A stretch of DNA of 64,000 nucleotides, from NCBI GenBank assembly GCA_002270295.1, contig NISF01000007.1:540-64539 (forward strand). Reading direction: 5' to 3'. Of this stretch, positions 54,636 through 63,296 are shown piece after piece (position 1 is the first letter of the stretch; each line of letters starts with the position of its first letter). A program made the position numbers and the translations under genes. The notes beneath the pieces are model-generated. The model was not told the origin of the DNA, made no database searches, and saw only the letters and a program-made list of their open reading frames with translations. Source of the stretch: Enterobacter sp. 10-1. Its GTDB lineage: Bacteria > Pseudomonadota > Gammaproteobacteria > Enterobacterales > Enterobacteriaceae.

Positions 54636-57185
54636 TTAATTGCTGCCGAACATATCCTTAATCCAGCCCGCTACGCCGTCACTTTTTTCCTGCTTCGGCG
54701 GCTGCTGCTGAGTCGCTGGCTGCTGCTGCTGAGGCTGCTGGCCGGACTGATTAAACGGATTGTTCTGCTGCTGTTGCTCCAGCTGCTGCTGCTGCATCTG
54801 TTCACCCTGGCGACAGAGCGCATCCGGCGCGGTGGTCCATACCGGTAGCGTGCGCATCCCTCCGCTACAGACGAAGTTGCCGCTGCTGTCTACGCCCATG
54901 TCCACCACATCTTCCGGCGCCGTCAGCACCAGCGGCGTTGGCGTCTGGTTGGCCAGATAGCGCTGATAAATAGACATCGCGCCGCTGGCACCGTACAGCT
55001 TCGTCGGCTGGTTGTTATCGCGACCAACCCAGGTAATCGTCACCTGGCTTCCGTCAATACCGGCGAACCATGTATCAACGTTGTTGTTGGTGGTCCCGGT
55101 TTTACCCGCCAGATGCAGGCCAGGATATTTCGCCCCAAGCTGACGACCGGTCCCGCGCTGCACAACCTGCTGCATGGTCCACAGCGTCATGTATGCGGCC
55201 TGCGCAGGAACCGCCCGCTCCGCCTGCGGATAGCTCTGATACAGAACGGTGCCATCTTCGGCGATCACCGAACGCAGCGCCGACAGCGTGGCGCGGTTAC
55301 CGCCGCTGGCGATGGTCTGGAACGCCTGCGCCACTTCAATCGGCGTCAGGTTCAACGCCCCGAGGATCATCGCCGGTACCGGACTGAGCTGGTCTTTCGG
55401 CGCCCCCAGTTTGACCCAGGTATCGATGACCGCCGGCAGGCCCAGCGCCATCCCGAGGTTGACGGTCGGCACGTTCATCGAACGCGTCAGCGCGTCAACC
55501 AGCATCACCTGGCCGCTAAAGCGACGATCGTCGTTCTGCGGGGACCAGGTCTGGCCGTTGGAGAGGCGAATCGTCACCGGCGCATCGGCAATGGCGGTAT
55601 TCAGGCGGTACTGGTTCGGCTGGCTTAACGCAGTCAGATAGGTCGCCGGCTTGGCCAGAGAACCAATCGAACGGCGGGCCTGCATCGCGCGGTTATAGCC
55701 CGCAAACTGCGGCTCCGCGCCGCCGACCATGGCCCGCACCTCGCCGGTATAGCGGTCAACCACCACCATCGCGGTTTCCAGATCCGCCAGCTTACGCTGC
55801 TTCTTCAGCGCCGGGATCCCTTCGGTGGCCGCCTTTTCCGCCGCGTCCTGCGCCACGGAATCGAAGGTCGTAAAGATCTTCACGCCGGAGAGATCTTTCA
55901 CCTTATCGCCCAGCTTCGCCTGCAGCTCCTGACGCACCATCTGCATAAACGCCGGCTGCGGAGAAATGACGCCGCCGCGCGGCTGCACGCCCAGAGGACG
56001 GGCGCTCAGCATGTCGTACAGTTCCTGGTCGATAACGTTCTGCTGCTGCAGCAGGCGCAGAACCAGGTTACGACGCTCCAGCGACAGCTTCGGATTACGC
56101 CACGGGTTGTAAATCGATGCGCCTTTTACCATCCCCACCAGCAGAGCCTGCTGGTCAAGGCTCAGCTCTTCCACCGGACGGCCAAAGTAGTAAAGGCTGG
56201 CCAGCGGGAAGCCGCGAATTTCGTTATCGCCGCTCTGGCCGAGGTACACCTCGTTCATATACAGCTCGAGGATCCGATCCTTGCTGTAACGGGCGTCAAC
56301 GATCAGCGCCATATAGGCTTCGTTGGCCTTACGCCAGTACGAGCGCTCGCTGGAGAGGAACAGGTTTTTCACCAGCTGCTGGGTCAGGGTACTGGCGCCC
56401 TGCACCGTGCGCCCCGCCGTCAGGTTTGCCAGCACCGCACGACCAATCGAGTACAGGCTGATACCGTCATGCTCGTAGAAGTGGCGGTCTTCGGTCGCCA
56501 GCAGGGTATCAACCAGCAGATCCGGGAAGCCGCTGCGCTTAACAAACAGGCGCTGCTCGCCGTTTGCCGACTGCAGCATGGTGATCAGCCGCGGATCGAG
56601 GCGGAAGAAGCCAAACTGGCGGTTATTCTCCATGTTCTCGATCGTTTCCAGGCGATCGCCATCAAAGGTCAGACGCGCGCGCACCTGCCCTTCTTTACTA
56701 TCCGGGAAATCAAACGGACGGCGGATCATCTCAATGCTGTTGGCCTGCACGGTATATTCGCCCGGGCGCGTCATCGCGCTCACCTGACGATACTGCGTGG
56801 CGTTCAGCAGGCGCACCATTTCGTTTTTGCTGACCTGCATATCGGGTTCGAGGTTGACCATCCGGCCATATACCGCCGCCGGAAGCTCCCAAACCTTGCC
56901 GTCAATGCGGCTGCGGATCTTCTGATCGAGGTAGACGCCGTAAGCGGCAACCAGCACCGCGACAACAATCCCCAGCTTGACTAACAGCCACAGCCAGGTA
57001 CGTTTACGCCGGGGCTTCTTACCTTTGCCATTCGCTTTCTTCGGCATCGGCTCTTCGTCCTCATAATCGTCGTCGTAATCATCGTCGTAGTCCTCGTCCC
57101 GAACCCGACGACGAGTCACTTTTTGTTTAGCCGGACGCGAGGGTTTACCCTTACGTCCGATAGGCTCGCGGTCATCTCCCGCCAT
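54636..57185 (-). CDS. mrcB: Bifunctional glycosyltransferase/transpeptidase PBP1B
   Basis: Class A penicillin-binding protein that polymerises and crosslinks peptidoglycan; 849 residues from the ATG at 57185 (MAGDDREP). It has a basic then acidic tail (a run of D/Y/E near residues 30-45), a membrane helix about 63-87, the UB2H domain, the glycosyltransferase with the [11 protein letters not shown] motif, and the transpeptidase with the serine motif SLAK and KTGTTNN. The C-terminus has a long glutamine-rich stretch before the conserved [14 protein letters not shown]. Confidence 0.97.
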   Translation of the reverse strand: MAGDDREPIGRKGKPSRPAKQKVTRRRVRDEDYDDDYDDDYEDEEPMPKKANGKGKKPRRKRTWLWLLVKLGIVVAVLVAAYGVYLDQKIRSRIDGKVWELPAAVYGRMVNLEPDMQVSKNEMVRLLNATQYRQVSAMTRPGEYTVQANSIEMIRRPFDFPDSKEGQVRARLTFDGDRLETIENMENNRQFGFFRLDPRLITMLQSANGEQRLFVKRSGFPDLLVDTLLATEDRHFYEHDGISLYSIGRAVLANLTAGRTVQGASTLTQQLVKNLFLSSERSYWRKANEAYMALIVDARYSKDRILELYMNEVYLGQSGDNEIRGFPLASLYYFGRPVEELSLDQQALLVGMVKGASIYNPWRNPKLSLERRNLVLRLLQQQNVIDQELYDMLSARPLGVQPRGGVISPQPAFMQMVRQELQAKLGDKVKDLSGVKIFTTFDSVAQDAAEKAATEGIPALKKQRKLADLETAMVVVDRYTGEVRAMVGGAEPQFAGYNRAMQARRSIGSLAKPATYLTALSQPNQYRLNTAIADAPVTIRLSNGQTWSPQNDDRRFSGQVMLVDALTRSMNVPTVNLGMALGLPAVIDTWVKLGAPKDQLSPVPAMILGALNLTPIEVAQAFQTIASGGNRATLSALRSVIAEDGTVLYQSYPQAERAVPAQAAYMTLWTMQQVVQRGTGRQLGAKYPGLHLAGKTGTTNNNVDTWFAGIDGSQVTITWVGRDNNQPTKLYGASGAMSIYQRYLANQTPTPLVLTAPEDVVDMGVDSSGNFVCSGGMRTLPVWTTAPDALCRQGEQMQQQQLEQQQQNNPFNQSGQQPQQQQPATQQQPPKQEKSDGVAGWIKDMFGSN

Positions 57186-57200
57186 GCTCTTTCTCCGCAA

Positions 57201-57802
57201 CTTTCAGGCGTAAAAGCCTGATTCTCAATGCTTCCCCCTGCCAGAGGAAGAAGATATCTCTCAAATTCACGCCCGTGGGGTCTTATCCTGCAGGCGACCA
57301 TCTATTGTCTGTACTTCGCGCGCTCAGCGTCTCAGGGCGCAGTTATGATCGATTTGCTCATGAGTTTAGTTAAAAAAATCATAAAACAAATCATAATCTT
57401 ACATACTTCACCTGCAGAGAATTTTGGGACATAGCACTAATAGTCCAGGGAACACAGGATAGCACTAAACCAGGATATGCTTAACCAGCATTTTACTCCC
57501 TCGAGGCGTAACAAAAGGGAAAATATTATGTTTTTTAATAACATAAAAAATGTTCACCGCGTCTCCGTGCGCTTCAGAATTTTCGCCCCCCGCGCCGACG
57601 ATAAAAACTAAAACTTCCCGGCACATGAAATATTATATTCGGACTGTGACAATAAATATTTTTCCGGAAGTAAAGATAAACCTTAAACCATCCGCAGATA
57701 AAAGTGGGAGCCGCTTAACAATTATATATAATAATATTTACTGATGACACCGTGGAAATATTTGTTAAACTACCCTTCAGTTAACCATTCCAGCTTAATA
57801 TT
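57201..57802. other. AT-rich spacer between mrcB and pulS
   Basis: About 600 bases without a convincing gene. It is clearly richer in A and T than its neighbours. A 10-base direct repeat ATAGCACTAA occurs at 57431-57440 and 57459-57468, each followed by a CCAGG. The TATATATAATAATATTT stretch at 57724-57740 may contain a promoter for pulS. Two open frames of 64-68 codons are not supported. The mrcB promoter must also lie here. Confidence 0.6.
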
Positions 57803-58177
57803 ATGCGAACTTTCGTTATATTTCCGCTTATCATGATTGCCGCTCTTGCAGGGTGCCAGCAGAATCGCTCCTCAACCTTAAGCCCTGCCGTCAGCAGCGA
57901 GGCGCAGCTTGAGCAGCTCTCATCCGTGGCCGCAGGCGCCCGCTATCTGAAGAACAGATGCAATCGCAGCGATCTGCCCGCAGACGAAGCCCTTACCCAG
58001 GCCGCGTGGAATGTCGGGAAAAAAAGAGGATGGGGAAATATCGATTACGCTACCCTGGCTCAGCGCAGCGCGCAGATGTATCAACAGCTGCAGCAGGACA
58101 GTACTCCGGAAACAACCAAATGCAGTCAGTTTAATCGCCAGCTGGCGCCATTTATTGCTGGCTTAGGTCGTCAATAA
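57803..58177 (+). CDS. pulS: Type II secretion pilotin PulS
   Basis: A small lipoprotein (124 residues) that carries the secretin PulD to the outer membrane by binding its C-terminal segment. The lipobox LAGC ends at C18. The mature part is helical with two cysteines (C53-like in NRCNRSD and C in TKCSQF) that could form the pilotin disulfide. It is convergent with pulB, next to the pul cluster, the usual arrangement in Klebsiella. Confidence 0.9.
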   Translation: MRTFVIFPLIMIAALAGCQQNRSSTLSPAVSSEAQLEQLSSVAAGARYLKNRCNRSDLPADEALTQAAWNVGKKRGWGNIDYATLAQRSAQMYQQLQQDSTPETTKCSQFNRQLAPFIAGLGRQ

Positions 58178-58218
58178 AATGTCGCAGCCGGTTATTTTGC
58201 GTTTTATTGCCGCGCAAT

Positions 58219-58770
58219 TTATTGCCCCTGCGGACTATCCGCAATAATACCTCCCGGCCAGTCATCCAGCGCCGCCAGAGTAAACGTATTGCCCTTAAAG
58301 CTAAACACGGTTAAATCCTGCTGAATCTGCTCAATCACCAGATTCGGCAGCGGTGATTGCCCTTCCTGCCAGGACTGGCCGTTGATAACAATAGTGCGCT
58401 TATCCTCGCGCGAGGCGTAGATATGCGCGCTGTAGCGCAGTGCCGGTAAATAATCCTCCTCTGAACTCTCCTCCTCCACGCTGGCCTGCCCCTTTTCCTT
58501 TGTCGGAGCCTTTGCCGGAGCCGGAGTGGGGGCCGATGCAGAATGGCTAAGCGGCACCAGCGCCGCGTGCGCCACCGGCACCATCGACGTTTGCGCGACC
58601 GGCGCATTTCGCCACTGCTCGCCGCTAAACCAGCCCAGCGCGATAAATAGCGCGGCGTAGAGCGGGACGGTCAGCCAGGGAACCTGCACCATTCCGCCGA
58701 CCATCACCGGCGCTCCCGCATCCCGGATGTCCGCCGCGGGCGTCGGGCACTCTTCATCATGGCGAATCAT
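58219..58770 (-). CDS. pulB: Type II secretion protein PulB (GspB family)
   Basis: An inner-membrane protein of about 183 residues, one membrane helix (about 35-50), a Pro/Ala/Lys linker, and a C-terminal GspB domain (from about 120; ALRYSAHIYASREDKRTIVI). GspB partners with GspA in other species; in pul it is accessory. The start is ATG at 58770, or a GTG 3 bases before. It lies 93 bases after pulA, beyond a terminator. Confidence 0.85.
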   Translation of the reverse strand: MIRHDEECPTPAADIRDAGAPVMVGGMVQVPWLTVPLYAALFIALGWFSGEQWRNAPVAQTSMVPVAHAALVPLSHSASAPTPAPAKAPTKEKGQASVEEESSEEDYLPALRYSAHIYASREDKRTIVINGQSWQEGQSPLPNLVIEQIQQDLTVFSFKGNTFTLAALDDWPGGIIADSPQGQ

Positions 58771-58790
58771 CACACCCTCTCTCCTGATAC

Positions 58791-58827
58791 CGGAAAAACC
58801 GCAGCCCGGCTCTGAGCGCCGGGCTGC
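58791..58827 (-). terminator. Terminator between pulA and pulB
   Basis: A perfect 10-bp stem GCAGCCCGGC (58801-58810) / GCCGGGCTGC (58818-58827), 7-base loop, followed on the minus strand by GGTTTTTCC. It would end most pulA transcripts before pulB. Confidence 0.75.
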
Positions 58828-58863
58828 CTGACCCCTTTCATGCGGGTCAGCTAAAGAGACGCT

Positions 58864-61800
58864 TTACTTACTGCTTACCGGCAGGCCCGCGCCCTGCGCG
58901 TCGCCCTGCGGTTTTTCCAGCACCGCAACGGACCAGGCAGGCAGCGTAATCGCGCCGTCGGCAGCGATCTCGACGCCGTTCGCCAGCGACCCCTCTCCCG
59001 CCGCCTGCTGAACGGAACTCAACTGCAGGTTTTCACCATTGAAATCATGGAGGGTCCGGCTCTCAGGCGCCGCGTTGATCGCCACGACCAGGCCGTCCAC
59101 CCGGCCGTCGAGGCTCGCTCCCGCCTGGACGCCATCATCGATGGTCATGATCAGCAGGCCAGCCAGCGCGTCGGCTCCGGTATTGCGGAAATCGACGCGC
59201 TTCATCACCGCGCTGCCGTCACCTAAGGTGAAGAGCGGGGATGATTTGCGCAGCTGGGTCAGCTCCTGATAGAACGCGGTCATCTGCTGCAGCTCCGGCT
59301 CGCCGGGAGTCGCCACCATCTCCTTAACGCGGGAAATCAGATCGTAATTGCTGCCGTCATCGCTACTGCGCGGCATCCCGACGTTAAAGTTATTGTCCTG
59401 CATGGCGTAGTCGACGCGGTTAAACCAGTCGCCGGAGTCATAGGAGTCGCGGGTGAAGGATTTAGAGCGCAGCAGCTCCGAACCCTGCTGATCGAAGGCG
59501 ATCCCCTGACCCAGCATCACCGTCGCCAGCGATACCGCCTGCATCCGCACGCGGGTATTGAGATCGGCCTCCTGCGCGGCTTTGTAGCTAATCATGTCCC
59601 ACAGCGTTTGGTTATCGTGCTTCGAGACGTAGTTAACAACCTCCGTCGGGTCAGCCGCATAGCCGCCCGGCGCGCCGTTGTAGTCAATCTCGCTGCCTTT
59701 TTTCACCGCGCCGTCTTTATCAACCATCACAAAGTCGGCCAGGTTTCCGGCCATTCCCAGACGCGTCAGATCGGCAAGATGGCGCACCGTATCTTCGTTC
59801 TGGCTGGCGATCTCGTTAGGCAATACCCCGGCACCGCTGCCGATCCCCTGGTTCTGACGCAGCGCATCGCCGGAGTCAAACGGACCGCCGCCGCGCACCG
59901 AGTCACGCAAACGATCGGAGAACGTCCCGATACCGCTGCCTTTGAGATTGATCTGCGAAGCGATTTCGAAACGGTCGCTCTGCCCGGAATCCCAGCCTTC
60001 ACCGAAGAAGTAGATATCCGGATTTAGGGCCTTCACCCGCTCCCACGCCGACAGGATCTGCGCTTTCGGGTGATAGCCCATCAGGTCGAAACGGAAGGCG
60101 TCAATTTTGTAATCGGTGGTCCATACCGCCAGCGAGTCGGCGATAAGCTTGGCGAACATCCGATGCTCCGGCGCGGAGTCCGAGCAGCAGGTCGCCGATT
60201 CAACGCTTCCGGTAGTTTCGTTCAGACGCTGATAGTACCAGGGGACGATTTTATCCAGCACCGAAGTCCGGTCAGTTGGCCCGGCGGCATTGGTGTGGTT
60301 GTACACCACGTCCATGATCACGTTCATTCCCAGATCCTGCTTAATCGCCTGGATCATGGTACGGAACTCTTTGATCCGCGCGGTCCCTTCCGGGTTGGTG
60401 GCGTAAGAGCCTTCCGGCACCGTGTAGTGGAACGGATCGTAGCCCCAGTTATAGGAATCGGTCTGCGCGACCAGGCTGTTCAGCGCCTGAACCTGCGGAT
60501 TATCCTGGCTATCGCTTTGCTTCAGCTGATTAAGCACCTCTTCCACCGTCGACCCGCTGGCGCAATAAGCGGCAAATTCGCTGCTCTTCACCGCGCTGTT
60601 GACTTCGCAGAGGCGGCTGAACGGCTGCTGGATGTCGGCCACTTTGTCGCTGAACTCGTTGACCGTCGCCAGATCGAAGACCGGCAGCAGCTCAACGTGG
60701 GTCACTCCGGAGGCGGAGAGCTTTTTCAGATGCTGCACCATGTTGCTGTCCTGAGCGGTGAGCGCCAGATATTTACCGCGCAGCTCGGCCGGAACGGTGC
60801 TGTCCCAGGCAGAAAGATCGCGAATATGCGATTCATGAATCGTCATCTTCGCCAGATCGGCTTTGGTTTTCTGCGCATGAGGCATCGCCAGGCTATCCCA
60901 GCCGTCGGGCTTGAGCGCGCTGTCGTTCAGATCGACAACCTGGCTGTACTCCGAATTGGTGGAGAGGCTATGGGCGTAAGGGTCGGTCACCTCGTACTGT
61001 TCAATCTTGCGCGACTGCGGGTGATAAACCGTCAGCGCATAGCGATAGAAGGCCCCCTTCAGGTCGCTTCCGCCCTGCCATGCCCAGGCGCCCGAGGCCG
61101 CGTCGCGGGTCATCGGATGGCTGGCAAGCACCTTTTTATCGGCGCTATACAGCACCAGATCGACCTGCTGCGCGGTCGGCGCCCACAGGCGGAAATTAAC
61201 CCCGCCATCGCTCACCTGCGCCCCGTAGCTGAGGGCCTCCGCCGGCGGCGCGTAGACGTCGTCCAGCACGCCCGCCGTCTGCACCTGGGTGGCGGAGATC
61301 AGAATGCCGTCCTTCTCGGCGGCGATCGCCACCGTTTCGCCCTGCAGCAGCTCGTCAACCGGCGCATTATCCGGAAGCTTAAAGGCGGCGTAGCTGGAGA
61401 GCTGCGGGAAGCGCATGCTCACCTGCTGGCTGACGGTGGTGGGAGTCAGGTTCAGATAGCGATCGGTAAATTTCCCTTCGCTATCGGCGGCCACTTTACT
61501 GCTGTGGCTGTAGTAAAGGCGGACGATTGGTTTGTCCTGTCCGCCCGGCCACAGCAGAGTGGTCTTGTCAACCCAGTGGGCCTCGGCAAGCGCCACGCCA
61601 AACGCGGCGCGAAACGCATCCGCGCGGGTATCATATAGCGAGCCGCTGCCGGCGATAACCGAGACCGTGCGGTCGGTAAAGTCGCCGAACGACACGCGCA
61701 GATCGCTATCGATCAGCTTGTTGGTGCCATCTCTGACGATGACGTTAATACAGCCGCTCTCTTTATTGAGCGGAATCACCCAGTACGGGCCGTATTTATC

Positions 61801-62136
61801 GCTGCCGCTCGGGGTGGTGCTGACGTCATTCCAGTCCGCCACCGGCGCGCTTAACGCATCGCAGGTTTCATTATTCCAGAGATAGAGGTTCCGGGTGCTG
61901 TAATCCGCGGCGGTGGTGCCGGTAATGCCAGCAATATCAACCAGATGAATGACCGCCTGCTGAGAGGAAGCCGTGGCAGCTTCACCGGGAACCGCCACAT
62001 CGGGTAAACGAACAACGACATCCTGATTATCGGGAGTGTCAGGTGAGCCAGAGGAAGAAGATGAAGAACTATTATCGCAGCCGCTAAGTAAAACCAACGA
62101 GCCAAGGAATAGGGCATTACAGGTATATCTGAGCAT
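58864..62136 (-). CDS. pulA: Pullulanase, secreted lipoprotein
   Basis: Type I pullulanase, 1090 residues, splitting alpha-1,6 bonds in pullulan and branched dextrins. The lipobox ends at C20, followed by Asp 21, the known signal that keeps PulA in the inner membrane until the type II machine moves it to the surface. A run of seven Ser (23-29) follows. The YNWGYDP motif is at 562-568, the nucleophile D684 (in FRFD), acid/base E713 (in FGEGWD) and the H840-D841 pair are present. MalT is expected to control it. Confidence 0.97.
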   Translation of the reverse strand: MLRYTCNALFLGSLVLLSGCDNSSSSSSSGSPDTPDNQDVVVRLPDVAVPGEAATASSQQAVIHLVDIAGITGTTAADYSTRNLYLWNNETCDALSAPVADWNDVSTTPSGSDKYGPYWVIPLNKESGCINVIVRDGTNKLIDSDLRVSFGDFTDRTVSVIAGSGSLYDTRADAFRAAFGVALAEAHWVDKTTLLWPGGQDKPIVRLYYSHSSKVAADSEGKFTDRYLNLTPTTVSQQVSMRFPQLSSYAAFKLPDNAPVDELLQGETVAIAAEKDGILISATQVQTAGVLDDVYAPPAEALSYGAQVSDGGVNFRLWAPTAQQVDLVLYSADKKVLASHPMTRDAASGAWAWQGGSDLKGAFYRYALTVYHPQSRKIEQYEVTDPYAHSLSTNSEYSQVVDLNDSALKPDGWDSLAMPHAQKTKADLAKMTIHESHIRDLSAWDSTVPAELRGKYLALTAQDSNMVQHLKKLSASGVTHVELLPVFDLATVNEFSDKVADIQQPFSRLCEVNSAVKSSEFAAYCASGSTVEEVLNQLKQSDSQDNPQVQALNSLVAQTDSYNWGYDPFHYTVPEGSYATNPEGTARIKEFRTMIQAIKQDLGMNVIMDVVYNHTNAAGPTDRTSVLDKIVPWYYQRLNETTGSVESATCCSDSAPEHRMFAKLIADSLAVWTTDYKIDAFRFDLMGYHPKAQILSAWERVKALNPDIYFFGEGWDSGQSDRFEIASQINLKGSGIGTFSDRLRDSVRGGGPFDSGDALRQNQGIGSGAGVLPNEIASQNEDTVRHLADLTRLGMAGNLADFVMVDKDGAVKKGSEIDYNGAPGGYAADPTEVVNYVSKHDNQTLWDMISYKAAQEADLNTRVRMQAVSLATVMLGQGIAFDQQGSELLRSKSFTRDSYDSGDWFNRVDYAMQDNNFNVGMPRSSDDGSNYDLISRVKEMVATPGEPELQQMTAFYQELTQLRKSSPLFTLGDGSAVMKRVDFRNTGADALAGLLIMTIDDGVQAGASLDGRVDGLVVAINAAPESRTLHDFNGENLQLSSVQQAAGEGSLANGVEIAADGAITLPAWSVAVLEKPQGDAQGAGLPVSSK

Positions 62137-62426
62137 TCGATAGTCCCTAATATGCTTAATAAATTATGAAAGGTAAGAGAAGATGTTTATCTGTAAAGCG
62201 CCGGCAATTAGATATTTTTGCTTTCAGCGATTCAATCATCCATTAACAATTAATGGGGGGGCGTAGGCGGCCGGGGGAGTAAAAATAAAAAGGGAATGAC
62301 GACCCGGATAGCGAAACTCATTATGCTTTGCGGCGACTAATCAAGAATTTCGCAATAAAAGATCTAAATATAAAAAGCCACCCACCAATACAGGTAGGGA
62401 AGCGATGCCGCCCCGGGGAAAACAGG
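62137..62426. promoter_or_regulatory. Divergent pulA-pulC control region
   Basis: This 290-base region must hold both promoters. In Klebsiella these are MalT activated. A hexamer GGATGA on the minus strand (62236-62241) fits the core of a MalT box, and G-rich stretches at 62255-62261 and 62273-62278 (GGGGAG) are further candidates. The pulA start has an AGGGA Shine-Dalgarno. I cannot set the exact boxes by eye. Confidence 0.55.
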
Positions 62427-63296
62427 ATGAGAAAAAGAATTAAAATACCTTTTTCTGTGATGAGGTTAACACTAACAAATAAAACAATAATTAACAATAC
62501 TCCTCATATTGTGATGTTCGTCATATTATTACTTATCGCTCAGCAGCTCGCCAAATTAAGCTGGCGGATTATATTCCCTGTAGATCCTGCGGCTATGGCG
62601 ATTAACGCCGCGACGGTTTTCGCTCCCCCGATCGCTATTCGACAAACGGAATTAGCGCCGTTTACGCTATTTGGCAGCGCGGAAAAAACGCCTCCGGCAT
62701 CGGGCGTATCCACCGACGGTAAGAGCCTGGCCCAGGCGCCGCTTTCCGCCCTGAAGCTGCGGATCACCGGCCTGCTCGTCAGCAGCGATGCCGCGCGGTC
62801 GATTGCCATCGTGGCAAAAGGGAATCAACAGGTTAGCCTGGGCGTTGGCGACAGCACGCCGGGTAACGAAGCCAAAATAGTCGCTATTCTCAACGATCGC
62901 CTGATCGTTAACTACCGGGGCAGAAACGAAGCGATACCGCTCTTTGACGACGCCGCCGCGGGCGTGAAACCCGCCCTGACGCCGCCCGCGAAAGCGTGGG
63001 TTAAACAGCTGCGCGAACAGCCGCAAAATATTCTCAACTATCTCAATATTTCCCCGATTATGGTTAATGAGCAGCTCAGCGGATATCGACTCAATCCGGG
63101 AAAAGACCCCACTCTTTTTCGTCAGTCCGGCTTACATGAAAACGATCTGGCGGTCGCCATGAATGGCCTCGATCTTCGCGATCGGCAGCAGGCTCAGCAA
63201 GCATTAAAACAGCTCCCCGAGCTCAGCGAAATAACGCTGACCGTCGAACGCGATGGTCAGCGGCAGGATATCTATTTAGCCTTGAGGGATGAATAA
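62427..63296 (+). CDS. pulC: Type II secretion inner-membrane protein PulC
   Basis: Links the inner-membrane platform with the secretin PulD. 289 residues from the ATG at 62427, the length I recall for K. oxytoca PulC; the open frame runs 33 codons further upstream. Membrane helix about 27-49, then the periplasmic HR domain (about 110-175, with LRITGLLVSSDAARSIAIV) that binds the PulD N0 domain, and a PDZ-type domain about 200-285. First gene of the pulC-O operon, with pulD starting directly after its stop. Confidence 0.94.
   Translation: MRKRIKIPFSVMRLTLTNKTIINNTPHIVMFVILLLIAQQLAKLSWRIIFPVDPAAMAINAATVFAPPIAIRQTELAPFTLFGSAEKTPPASGVSTDGKSLAQAPLSALKLRITGLLVSSDAARSIAIVAKGNQQVSLGVGDSTPGNEAKIVAILNDRLIVNYRGRNEAIPLFDDAAAGVKPALTPPAKAWVKQLREQPQNILNYLNISPIMVNEQLSGYRLNPGKDPTLFRQSGLHENDLAVAMNGLDLRDRQQAQQALKQLPELSEITLTVERDGQRQDIYLALRDE

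Noticed and set aside
54690-54830. Repeated triplets mistaken for a repeat array
   Set aside because: They are Gln/Pro codons in mrcB, in frame, not a CRISPR or separate repeat.
57228-57434. Open frame of 68 codons in the spacer before pulS
   Set aside because: No Shine-Dalgarno of note, low-complexity lysine/isoleucine sequence, and no recognisable family; the region is AT-rich.
57550-57744. Open frame of 64 codons in the same spacer
   Set aside because: No homology recognised; probably chance in AT-rich DNA.
62328-62426. Longer PulC start
   Set aside because: The first 33 codons have no Shine-Dalgarno and would overlap the likely promoter region.
62510-62530. CRP-like TGTGA stretch in pulC
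   Set aside because: It is in the coding sequence and the other half is not well matched.
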